From the NCBI GenBank assembly GCA_036268405.1, contig DATAUF010000053.1, positions 1-64,000 on the forward strand: a stretch of 64,000 nucleotides of DNA. Direction: 5' to 3'. Made by a program: the position numbers and the translations under genes. The stretch is from DASZTV01 sp036268405. GTDB lineage: Bacteria; Actinomycetota; Actinomycetes; JAFAQI01. This document shows positions 51,735 through 59,247 of the stretch, piece after piece (the stretch's first letter is position 1; every line of letters begins with the position of its first letter). Under the pieces are notes generated by a model that did no database searches, was not told the origin of the DNA, and was given only the letters and a program-made list of their open reading frames with translations.

Positions 51735-52847
51735 ATGTCGAGCGACCGGATAAGGGTCGGCATCATCGGCGTCGGCTGGGGCAGCATCGTGCTCGCCCCC
51801 GCCTTCCGCGCCGTACCCGAGTTCGAAGTGGCCGCGATCTGCTCGCGGCGGCCCGAACGAGTAGCGGAAGCAGGCGAGAAGCTCGGCGTCGAGGACACGT
51901 CGACCGACTGGGAGTCGTTCGTCCGCCGTGACGACCTTGACCTGATCGCGGTGTGCACCCCCACCGACCTCCATCACGAGCAGACGATCGGCGCCCTGCG
52001 CGCGGGCAAGCATGTGCTGTGCGAGAAGCCCGCCGCGGTCAACTCCGCGCAGGCAAAGAGCATGCTCGACGTCGCCGAGCAGAGCGGCGTCGCGCACGCC
52101 GTCAACTTCGAGGGCCGCTGGCTCGCCGACCGGCTCCCGGTCTGGGATCTCGTCGACGACGGCTACCTTGGCCGGCCGTACCTCGCGCGGGTGACGACGG
52201 TCGGCGACCTGTGGCATCCGAGCCGGCGACTTCAGTCGGAGTGGATGTACCGCGTGGAGGACGGCGGCGGCTATTTGATGGGCTTGTCCTCGCACGACAT
52301 CGACTTCCTCACCGCACTGTTCGGCGAGCCGGAGGCGGTGTGTGCCGACGTCAAGACCTCGGTGCCGACCCGTGCACGGGAAGACGGCAGCGTTCTCGAG
52401 GTCACGGCCGACGACACCTCAACCGTGCTGATGCGCATGAAGAGCGGCGTCAGCGTGTCGGTCTCGTCGTCGATGGTCGGATTGCATGTGGATCGGCGCG
52501 TGCTCGAGGCCTATGGCAGCGACGGGACGATCGAGATCACCAGCACCCTGATGGGCGGCGAGCGCGACTCGGCCATCCGCGCCGCCAAGGTGAACGAGTC
52601 CGGCTTGCAGGACGTCGCGCTCAGCAGCCGCCGCCCACGAAGCGGAGTCGAGATCCCGGCCCGTCGTGCCGGCTCCGCGATCCTCGCGCTCTCGTTGATG
52701 CTCGAGGACTGGCTGCCGGCCTTTGACGGGAAGCCCGCGCCTCGGGTTCCGACGCTTCGCAACGGCTGGATCACCCAGGCTGTCGTCGACGCGGCCCGCC
52801 GCAGCTCAGCCGGCGAGGGCTGGGTGGACCTGGCGTTGGACCAGTAG
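51735..52847 (+). CDS. Gfo/Idh/MocA family oxidoreductase
   Basis: The 370-residue protein starts at ATG 51735 behind AGGAG. It has the NAD(P) fold G-I-I-G-V-G-W-G-S near residue 9, L-C-E-K-P-A-A-V (family EKP motif, where Lys is catalytic) and the C-terminal beta-sheet domain. The usual substrates are sugars, inositols or cyclitols, but members also reduce other cyclic ketones. Its presence in a CoA-dependent degradative operon is unusual. It follows the crotonase by 13 bases and is adjacent to the isochorismatase-like gene with no gap. Confidence 0.85.
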   Translation: MSSDRIRVGIIGVGWGSIVLAPAFRAVPEFEVAAICSRRPERVAEAGEKLGVEDTSTDWESFVRRDDLDLIAVCTPTDLHHEQTIGALRAGKHVLCEKPAAVNSAQAKSMLDVAEQSGVAHAVNFEGRWLADRLPVWDLVDDGYLGRPYLARVTTVGDLWHPSRRLQSEWMYRVEDGGGYLMGLSSHDIDFLTALFGEPEAVCADVKTSVPTRAREDGSVLEVTADDTSTVLMRMKSGVSVSVSSSMVGLHVDRRVLEAYGSDGTIEITSTLMGGERDSAIRAAKVNESGLQDVALSSRRPRSGVEIPARRAGSAILALSLMLEDWLPAFDGKPAPRVPTLRNGWITQAVVDAARRSSAGEGWVDLALDQ

Positions 52848-53480
52848 ATGGCGGTTGCGCTACGAGAGCTGGTCGACCCGGCGCACACGGCTGTTGTCAT
52901 CTCGGAGATGCAGCGGGGAATCGTCGGCGACCTCGCGCGGCCGCCGATGCTCGAGATGCAGCAGGCGGTCGCCGAGCACGGTGTCGTCCCCGCCATCGCG
53001 CGCCTCGCCGACGCCGCCCGCGCCAGCGGCTCACGGGTGGTGCACGCGACTCTGCAGTTCCGTGCGGACCGTGCCGGCGTCCGGATTGTGACGCCGCTGA
53101 TGGCGGTGACGATGAAGGATCCCGATTATTTGTTGGTCGGCTCCGCCGAAGCCGAAATCGTGCCGGAGCTCGGTCCCGACCCGCGCGACATCGTCGCCGC
53201 CCGGATCCACGGCATGTCGGCGTTCACCGGCACCGAGCTCGACCCGATCCTGCGCAGCCTCGACATCAAGACGCTGGTGGTCGCGGGCATCTCGCTCAAC
53301 GAAGCCGTCATCGGGATGGCGATCGAGGCGGTCAACATCGGATACCGGGTCGTGATCCCGCGCGACGCGGTGATGGGTCTGCCCGAGACCTTCGCGGCGG
53401 ACATGCTGCGCTATGCCTTCGCACTGCTCGGCAGGGTCGTCTCGGTCGACGAGGTCATCGACTGTTGGACATCCGCATGA
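52848..53480 (+). CDS. isochorismatase-like protein with degenerate catalytic triad
   Basis: The 210-residue protein has the isochorismatase/cysteine-hydrolase fold (V-V-I-S-E-M-Q-R-G-I-V-G; G-M-S-A-F-T-G-T-E-L; V-V-A-G-I-S-L-N-E-A-V). The Asp, Lys and Cys of active family members appear as Glu20, no Lys near 120, and Ala153. So it is unlikely to act by a Cys nucleophile, and could be a structural or a different hydrolase. ATG 52848 directly follows the stop of the Gfo/Idh gene. Its stop overlaps the DUF2889 start by ATGA. Confidence 0.8.
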   Translation: MAVALRELVDPAHTAVVISEMQRGIVGDLARPPMLEMQQAVAEHGVVPAIARLADAARASGSRVVHATLQFRADRAGVRIVTPLMAVTMKDPDYLLVGSAEAEIVPELGPDPRDIVAARIHGMSAFTGTELDPILRSLDIKTLVVAGISLNEAVIGMAIEAVNIGYRVVIPRDAVMGLPETFAADMLRYAFALLGRVVSVDEVIDCWTSA

Positions 53481-54334
53481 GCGGCCGAGTCGTTCGTACG
53501 ACGAGTGTCGCGATCGACCCGGCAGCCGGTGTCATCACCGGACATGGCAGCGACGTGGTCATCAACGACGGTCGCCACGACGTGGCACGCGAGGTCGAGA
53601 TTCGCGCCGAGATCGACCCGAACCAACAGCTCATGACGCTCGATATCTCGTGGGAGGCGCCGACCGGAGAGCTGATCGGCCGCCGCGTCGCCAGCGGCTT
53701 CCGCGCCGCTCTCGGCAACCTGGTGACGACGCCCGACCAGCGGCTGCTTCGCCGCATGCTGTGGGACCTGCCGATCCTGGTCCAGGTCGGCTCACAGACC
53801 TATCTGCTCGACCATCCCAGGGCGCGCGCGGATCCGGTGATCGGACTGTCCGGCGCAGACCAGTGCTCGGGATGGCGCACGGGCGGGGAGATGCTCACCC
53901 AGATCTCGAACGCCAACGGTGTGCTGCGGATGCCGTTGACGCCGGAGGTGGCCGACCCGTGGGAGCCGCGCCTCGGGGCGATGGCAACCCGGCGAGCGCG
54001 GACGATGACCGTCGCCGGCCCCGACCCGGTCGAGGTCAGGGCGACGTACCGGGACTCCTACGCGGACCCGGATGGGGTCGAGCGCGCGCTGCACGAGTGG
54101 GTGGTCGAGGCACGTCTCGACGACGCCGACCGGATCGCGGAGATCAGCGCTGCGCCCGGCCAGCTGCCGTGGCTGGAGTGCCCGTTCGCAGGACAGAGCG
54201 CGGCGCGCCTCGCCGGATTGCGGCTCTGCGACATCGAGGCAACGGTCGCGGCCGACTTCGCGGGAACCAGCACCTGCACGCACCTCAACGACACCTTGCG
54301 CTCGCTCACCGAGGTGCCGGACCTGCTCGCCTGA
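53477..54334 (+). CDS. DUF2889 protein
   Basis: The 285-residue protein starts at ATG 53477 (ATGA overlap); TTG 53465 is an in-frame alternative. It has the DUF2889 pattern: an N-terminal R-V-V-R-T-T-S-V-A-I, a mid L-L-R-R-M-L-W-D-L-P, and the C-terminal G-T-S-T-C-T-H-L-N-D-T-L-R-S-L with conserved Cys-His. The family has no assigned function. In the DUF2889 region the P-W-L-E-C-P and C-T-H-L-N suggest a metal site. Last gene of the rightward operon; ends 9 bases before the convergent Ltp. Confidence 0.72.
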   Translation: MSGRVVRTTSVAIDPAAGVITGHGSDVVINDGRHDVAREVEIRAEIDPNQQLMTLDISWEAPTGELIGRRVASGFRAALGNLVTTPDQRLLRRMLWDLPILVQVGSQTYLLDHPRARADPVIGLSGADQCSGWRTGGEMLTQISNANGVLRMPLTPEVADPWEPRLGAMATRRARTMTVAGPDPVEVRATYRDSYADPDGVERALHEWVVEARLDDADRIAEISAAPGQLPWLECPFAGQSAARLAGLRLCDIEATVAADFAGTSTCTHLNDTLRSLTEVPDLLA

Positions 54335-54342
54335 GGTTCGCC

Positions 54343-55515
54343 CTATCGGGTCAGCAGCAGGCATCCCGCGATCGGGCCACCACCGTTGCTGACGACCGCG
54401 ACCTCGGGGTCGCCTTGGACCTGACGATCGCCGGCCTCACCCCGCAGCTGCAGGCAGGCCTCGTGGAACACCCAGTAGCCGTGCATCCGGCCCGCTGACA
54501 GCTGGCCGCCGTAGGTGTTCAACGGCAGCTCGCCATCGAGCGCGATGCGTGTCGCACCCTCGACGTAGGAACCCGCCTCGCCCTCACCGCAGATCCCGAG
54601 CGCTTCCAGCCAGGCGAAAGTGAGGTAGGTGAATCCGTCGTACAGCTCGGCGAGGTCGAGATCGGAGGGTGTGAGGTCGGTGCGGCTCCACATCTCGATG
54701 GCGGCATCGATGGAAGCCATCTGCGGGTAGTCCGGTCGGTGGAACCAGCCGCCGGTGCCGCTCGAGCCGCCGACCGCCTCGACCCGCACCGCCGGCTTCG
54801 GGCAGTCCGGCGCGTAGTCCGGGGCCGACACGACAACGGCAATCGAGCCGTCGACCGGGACATCGCAGTCGAACAACCCGAGCGGTGAGGACACCGGACG
54901 GGCCGCGAGGTAGTCCTGCATCGTCATCGGATCGCGGTAGACCGCCCGCGGGTTCAGGGCGGCGTTGCGGCGCGAGTTGATCGCGAGCCAGCCGAGCTGC
55001 TCCTTGGTGGTGCCGTAGATCTCCATGTGGCGGCGGCAGTGCATCGCGAGCCAGTTGACCGCCGAGAACGCGTTGGCCGCGAGCACCTCTTCGATGTCGG
55101 CCATGACGTCGATCAGGTTGCCGACGCCCTCGTCCGGCTCGTCACCGCCGCCCTCTGCCTTGTCCGCCACGAACTCGCCGCCCATCATCTGGACCGTCCG
55201 GTAGACCAGCACGTGGCGCGCACGCCCTTCGACGACCGCCTTTGCGGCCGACATCACCGGCGACAGCAGCCCGCCGGTGGAGATGCCGCCGCCGCGATAG
55301 GCCGGCTCGATCCCGAGGGCCGCCGACGCCGCCGACACCGGGGTGTCGCCCATCGTGGTGACGCCGTCGATGTCCGAGGGGGTCAGCCCGGCGTCGGCGA
55401 TCGCCTCGCGCGCGCTGTGCAACGTGTTGTCGAGGTGGGAGATCCCGGTGCGCCGGCCGATCTGCGAGATGCCGATGCCCGAGATGACCGCGCCCTTGCA
55501 CGGAGTGTCGGTCAT
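54343..55515 (-). CDS. Ltp2-type aldolase / lipid-transfer protein, copy 3
   Basis: The 390-residue protein has a thiolase fold without the Cys nucleophile. Tyr292 (L-Y-D-G-F) and Tyr347 (G-R-M-H-G-Y-W) are at positions close to the two tyrosines implicated in catalysis in a characterised Ltp2 (294 and 344 in the Thermomonospora enzyme), so among the three copies this one best fits retro-aldolase function. It overlaps the DUF35 gene by ATGA and is the last gene of the leftward operon DUF35/MaoC/MaoC. Expected reaction: cleavage of a beta-hydroxyacyl-CoA side chain to a ketone plus propionyl- or acetyl-CoA. Confidence 0.88.
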   Translation of the reverse strand: MTDTPCKGAVISGIGISQIGRRTGISHLDNTLHSAREAIADAGLTPSDIDGVTTMGDTPVSAASAALGIEPAYRGGGISTGGLLSPVMSAAKAVVEGRARHVLVYRTVQMMGGEFVADKAEGGGDEPDEGVGNLIDVMADIEEVLAANAFSAVNWLAMHCRRHMEIYGTTKEQLGWLAINSRRNAALNPRAVYRDPMTMQDYLAARPVSSPLGLFDCDVPVDGSIAVVVSAPDYAPDCPKPAVRVEAVGGSSGTGGWFHRPDYPQMASIDAAIEMWSRTDLTPSDLDLAELYDGFTYLTFAWLEALGICGEGEAGSYVEGATRIALDGELPLNTYGGQLSAGRMHGYWVFHEACLQLRGEAGDRQVQGDPEVAVVSNGGGPIAGCLLLTR

Positions 55516-55919
55516 CGGTTTTGTCCGCTCAGCTCGAAGACGGGGTAGAAGACCTCACCGTGGTCCTCGAACCGGACCTGCACGGCTGAGCCGCTCGCTA
55601 CGTCGTCCTCGGTGCAGCCGATCAGGTTGGTCATCAGCCGCAGGTCGTCCTGCTCGTCGAGCGTCACGATCGCGATGAGGTTCGGCGGCGGGACGTCGGG
55701 ATGGAACTGGTGGTAGTTCGTCGTGTAGGTGAAGACCGTCCCGCGGCCGCTGACCGGGCGGACCGTCACGGCGCCGCCGCACGCCGGGCAGGCCTCGACC
55801 GGAGGCAGGAGCCAACGGTCGCAGGCATCGCAGTGCTGCACGAGCAGGTCGCCGTTGGCGCCGCCGGTCCAGAACGCGCGGTTGGCATCGGTCAGCTTGG
55901 GCAACATCCGCGTCGGCAC
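55512..55919 (-). CDS. DUF35 Zn-ribbon/OB-fold protein, copy 3
   Basis: The 135-residue protein uses GTG 55919, with ATG 55907 as alternative. Zn ribbon: C-D-A-C and C-P-A-C (about residues 29-47). OB fold: V-S-G-R-G-T-V-F-T-Y-T. It lies between the Ltp2-like gene (ATGA overlap) and a MaoC hydratase. In the cholesterol pathway DUF35 is fused to the MaoC domain in ChsH2 and anchors Ltp2; here it is a stand-alone protein. It should bridge hydratase and aldolase. Confidence 0.88.
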   Translation of the reverse strand: MPTRMLPKLTDANRAFWTGGANGDLLVQHCDACDRWLLPPVEACPACGGAVTVRPVSGRGTVFTYTTNYHQFHPDVPPPNLIAIVTLDEQDDLRLMTNLIGCTEDDVASGSAVQVRFEDHGEVFYPVFELSGQNR

Positions 55920-55926
55920 GACGTCG

Positions 55927-56349
55927 TCAGGCAAGGCGGACAACCGCTCGGGCCGCGGAGAGCACCTTCGTACCTTCACCGATCGAGGCGGTGAGCAGAA
56001 TCCGAACCCGGCCGCCGTCGAGCTTCTCGGTCACCTCACCGGAGATGGTGAGGTCGGTGCCCTTGTCGTCGTCGGGCACCGGCACCGGTGAGGAGAAGCG
56101 CACCCCGTAGGACTCGACCCGGGTCGGGTCTTCGACCCAGTCGGTAAGTAGCCGGCCGGCCGCCGCCATCGTGAACATGCCGTGCGCGATCACGTTCGGC
56201 AAGCCCACACCGGTCGCGACCCGCTCGTTCCAGTGAATGACGTTGAAGTCGCCACTTGCACCGGCATAGCGGACCAGATTGGCACGCTGGACGTTGACGA
56301 CCCGGGCCGGGATCGTCGTACCGACCTCTACCTCGTCGTAGGTCGGCAT
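55927..56349 (-). CDS. MaoC-type enoyl-CoA hydratase subunit (ChsH1-like)
   Basis: The 140-residue hotdog protein has the hydratase-2 motif Y-A-G-A-S-G-D-F-N-V-I-H-W-N-E, with Asp and His both present, and A-H-G-M-F. This is the catalytic half of a two-protein hydratase. With the neighbouring 155-residue protein it should form a heteromer hydrating the enoyl-CoA made by the acyl-CoA dehydrogenases. Length and active-site content are close to ChsH1 of the cholesterol pathway. Its start shares an overlap base with the next gene (56349). Confidence 0.88.
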   Translation of the reverse strand: MPTYDEVEVGTTIPARVVNVQRANLVRYAGASGDFNVIHWNERVATGVGLPNVIAHGMFTMAAAGRLLTDWVEDPTRVESYGVRFSSPVPVPDDDKGTDLTISGEVTEKLDGGRVRILLTASIGEGTKVLSAARAVVRLA

Positions 56350-56816
56350 CAGGACGCCGCTGCTTGCGCGGCGGTGCCACGGCTGACGATCGACGAGGTG
56401 AGGGTGGCGACCGCGGTGCCGTCGGCCAGCGTGACCTCCATCGTGGTCTCCATCAGCTCGTTGGTGCCGGCGTCACGAATGTCGGTCACTGTGTTGACCA
56501 CCCGCAGCACATCGCCGGCGTAGATCGGGCGATGCGCGAGGAACTCCTGCTCGCCGTGGACGACCCGGCCGTAGTCCATTCCGAGGTCCGCGTCATTCAT
56601 CGGCGACGCGTCGCGGAACCGGAAGCCCAACACTGTCAGGAACGTCGGCGGCGCGACGACATCGGGATGGCCGGCGGCGCGGGCAGCTGCCACGTCGAGA
56701 TACAGCGGATTGGCGTCGCCGATCGCAGTCGCGAACGAGCGGATGTGTTCGCGCCCGACGAGATACTCGTCAGGCGCTTCGTACCGGCGCCCGATAAAGG
56801 CACGGTTCAGCGGCAT
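56349..56816 (-). CDS. MaoC-type N-terminal dehydratase domain protein (ChsH2 N-domain-like)
   Basis: The 155-residue hotdog protein has A-I-G-D-A-N-P-L-Y, in which the His of the hydratase-2 motif is Tyr, so it is probably the non-catalytic acyl-binding partner. ATG 56816 follows GAGG. It resembles the N-terminal half of ChsH2, but without the fused DUF35. Order on the transcript: 155-residue protein, ChsH1-like, DUF35, Ltp2-like. This is a four-gene unit for hydration and aldol cleavage. Confidence 0.85.
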   Translation of the reverse strand: MPLNRAFIGRRYEAPDEYLVGREHIRSFATAIGDANPLYLDVAAARAAGHPDVVAPPTFLTVLGFRFRDASPMNDADLGMDYGRVVHGEQEFLAHRPIYAGDVLRVVNTVTDIRDAGTNELMETTMEVTLADGTAVATLTSSIVSRGTAAQAAAS

Positions 56817-56854
56817 TGGTCCTCACTCAATCGGGAAGATATTTGCACCATAAC

Positions 56855-58081
56855 TTAGACAGCGGGCTCGCGAGGCAGGCCGAGGACCTGTTCGGCGAGG
56901 ATGGTCCGCTGCACCTCCGATGTGCCGGCGTAGATGGTGCCGGTGCGGGCGAACAGCGAAACCTGCCACCAGCTGTTGGTCGACATCGGGTCGGCCCCGG
57001 GGTCGTCTGACCGAAGCGGTCGGCTCGGGCCCTTGCCGACCGGCATCAGTCCATCGAGCCCTTCGAGGTCCAGCGCCAGCTGGGTCAGCTCGCGGTGATA
57101 CTCGCTCCAATAGAGCTTCGACACCGAGGCGGCCGCACCGATCTCCTTGTGAGCGAGCACGTCGGTCAGCGTGCGATAGCCGAGGTAGCGCATCGTCTCG
57201 ACGCGGGCGTAGCAGCGCGCGATGCGCTGTCGCAGGACGGGGTCCGACAGCTTGCCGTGCGCGTTGGCCACCGTGACCAGCCGGTCGAACTCCGATCGAA
57301 ACAGCAGCGGGTTGGTGGCTGCCTCCTCGCCGCGTTCGAAGGTCAGCAGGCTCCGCGCAACCGACCAGCCGTGGTTCACCTCACCCACAACGAGAGCAGC
57401 CCGAGCGCGCGCATCGGTGAAGAACACCTCGCAGAACTCGCTGCCACCCGCCATGTGCCGGATCGGCCGGACCTCGACGCCCGGCTGGTCGACCGGCACC
57501 AGCAGAAACGAGATCCCTCGGTGCTTCGGCGCGTCTGAGTCCGTGCGGGCGAGGACGAAGATCCAGTTGCAGCGGTCGCCGCCTGAGGTCCAGATCTTCT
57601 GCCCGTTGACGACCCACTCGTCGCCCTCGAGCACGGCCCTCGTCCGCACCGACGCCAGATCGGATCCCGCGCCCGGCTCGGAGAAACCCTGGCAGAACCG
57701 GATCGCCCCCGAGAGCATCGCAGGCAGGAACTCAGCCTTCTGCTCGTCGGTCCCCCACCGCAGCAGGGTGTTGCCCATGAGCTTCAGCGTGGTCGAGTCC
57801 TGCGGCTGCTCGCCGAACGGCGCACCCACCCGGGTCAGCTCCTCGACGAGGACGACCTGATGCAGCTTCGACAGTCCCCGGCCGCCGTACTCCTTCGGCC
57901 ACGCGACGCCAAGCAGTCCCCGGCGGTACAAGGTCCTGCGCCACTGCGCCACCCATGCCTGGGTCTGCTCGGAGGTCGGGATCGCCCCGACTCCGCGCCA
58001 GTCCGCCGGCAGCTCCTCAGCGAGCACCGTGCGCACCTCGTCGCGGAACGCGAGGACCTCCGAGGGGTAGCTGACGTCCAC
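56855..58081 (-). CDS. acyl-CoA dehydrogenase, large subunit (possible pair B with 58143)
   Basis: The 408-residue protein has Q-G-F-S-E-P-G-A-G-S-D-L-A-S-V and I-W-T-S-G-G-D-R (FAD/substrate region) and the C-terminal I-Y-A-G-T-S-E-V-Q-R with Ala at the classical Glu position. It is 39 bases upstream of the hydratase-aldolase genes on the same strand, so it probably desaturates the same acyl-CoA. GTG 58081. Divergent from another dehydrogenase at 58143, which may be its partner subunit. Confidence 0.9.
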   Translation of the reverse strand: MDVSYPSEVLAFRDEVRTVLAEELPADWRGVGAIPTSEQTQAWVAQWRRTLYRRGLLGVAWPKEYGGRGLSKLHQVVLVEELTRVGAPFGEQPQDSTTLKLMGNTLLRWGTDEQKAEFLPAMLSGAIRFCQGFSEPGAGSDLASVRTRAVLEGDEWVVNGQKIWTSGGDRCNWIFVLARTDSDAPKHRGISFLLVPVDQPGVEVRPIRHMAGGSEFCEVFFTDARARAALVVGEVNHGWSVARSLLTFERGEEAATNPLLFRSEFDRLVTVANAHGKLSDPVLRQRIARCYARVETMRYLGYRTLTDVLAHKEIGAAASVSKLYWSEYHRELTQLALDLEGLDGLMPVGKGPSRPLRSDDPGADPMSTNSWWQVSLFARTGTIYAGTSEVQRTILAEQVLGLPREPAV

Positions 58082-58142
58082 GGGCCACTCCGTAAGAAGA
58101 GGTGAATGAGATATACGATAACGGCGAGCCGCGACCGGGAGA
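58082..58142. promoter_or_regulatory. divergent control region between two acyl-CoA dehydrogenases
   Basis: A 61-base gap with an AT-rich core at 58111-58121 (ATATACGATAA). It reads TACGAT on the plus strand and TATATC/TATCGT on the minus strand, so overlapping -10 boxes for the two dehydrogenase genes are possible. No clear -35 found. Confidence 0.25.
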
Positions 58143-59246
58143 ATGAACGTGCAGTTTCGCTACGACCCCGAGCACGAGGAGCTTGCGCAGGTCGTCCGCC
58201 GCTTCCTCGACGAGGTCTCCGCCGATGCTGACGTGCGTGCGGCAATGACCTCCGCACTCGGTTGGGATCCTGCCACCGTCAAGCGGTTGGCCGTCGAGCT
58301 CGACGTCTTCGGCCTTGCCGTCCCAGCGGAGAACGGTGGCGCCGGGTACGGCGTCACCGAACTCGGCATCGTCTTCCAGGAGGCCGGGCGGGCCTTGTTG
58401 TGCGCTCCCCTGCTGAGTGCCGCGCTCAGCTCGGCGCTCCTGCTCGACGTCGGCACCGGCGCGGCTGGCGGCCGCGCCGCAGAGCTCCTCACCCGGATCG
58501 CAACTGGCGACGCCATCGTCGCGCTCGCAACGCGACAGGCCTCGAACGCGCGCCAGACCGGGCAGGGATGGCGACTCGACGGAACCCATACCTGGGTGCT
58601 CGACGGACACGTCGCCGAGACGTTCGTCGTCTCTGCCACGACCGAGCTCGGGCCTTCGCTCTTCCTCGTCGATGCAGACGATCGCGGCACATCCCGAGAG
58701 CAGATCGAGACGGTCGACGGCACGAGACGATTTGCCACTATCGGATTCGCCGACGCTTCGGCCATCCCCATCGGCGACGCCGACAGTGCGACGGCGGTGC
58801 TCGAACGCAGTCATGACCGGGCGCTCATCCTGCTCGCCGCCGAGCAGGTCGGCATCGCGGAACGCTGTCTCGCGATGGCCACGAAATATGCGAAGAGCCG
58901 TGAACAGTTCGGCCGACCGATCGGGCAGTTCCAGGCCGTCAAGCACAAGCTCGCCTCCGTGGTGCTCGAGGTCGAGGCAGCTCTGTCAGCCGTGATGTAC
59001 GCCGCGTGGGTCGCCGATCACGATGCCCAGCTCGTCGGGGAGGTGGCGCGGATCGCGGCGTACCAGGCCGGCGAGGCGGCGGCGCTCGCCGCGTCCGAGA
59101 ACATCCAGATCCACGGTGGGATCGGCGCGACCTGGGAGCACCCGGCGCACCTCTACCTTCGCCGCGCGACTGTGTGCCGCCAGCTCTTCGGCGATCCGCA
59201 AGCCCATCTCGAACACCTGGCGCAGCTCATCGAGGCACGGGCCTGA
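58143..59246 (+). CDS. acyl-CoA dehydrogenase, partner subunit (possible pair B)
   Basis: The 367-residue protein has Q-F-G-R-P-I-G-Q-F-Q-A-V-K-H and C-terminal Q-I-H-G-G-I-G-A-T-W-E-H-P-A-H-L-Y-L-R-R, the short-subunit type. The FAD-binding G-F-S-E-P motif is not found in it, in contrast to 56855 and 59248. Because it is divergent from one full-length dehydrogenase and adjacent to another, pairing with either is possible. ATG 58143. First gene of the rightward run ending in a TetR. Confidence 0.87.
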   Translation: MNVQFRYDPEHEELAQVVRRFLDEVSADADVRAAMTSALGWDPATVKRLAVELDVFGLAVPAENGGAGYGVTELGIVFQEAGRALLCAPLLSAALSSALLLDVGTGAAGGRAAELLTRIATGDAIVALATRQASNARQTGQGWRLDGTHTWVLDGHVAETFVVSATTELGPSLFLVDADDRGTSREQIETVDGTRRFATIGFADASAIPIGDADSATAVLERSHDRALILLAAEQVGIAERCLAMATKYAKSREQFGRPIGQFQAVKHKLASVVLEVEAALSAVMYAAWVADHDAQLVGEVARIAAYQAGEAAALAASENIQIHGGIGATWEHPAHLYLRRATVCRQLFGDPQAHLEHLAQLIEARA

Positions 59247-59247
59247 C

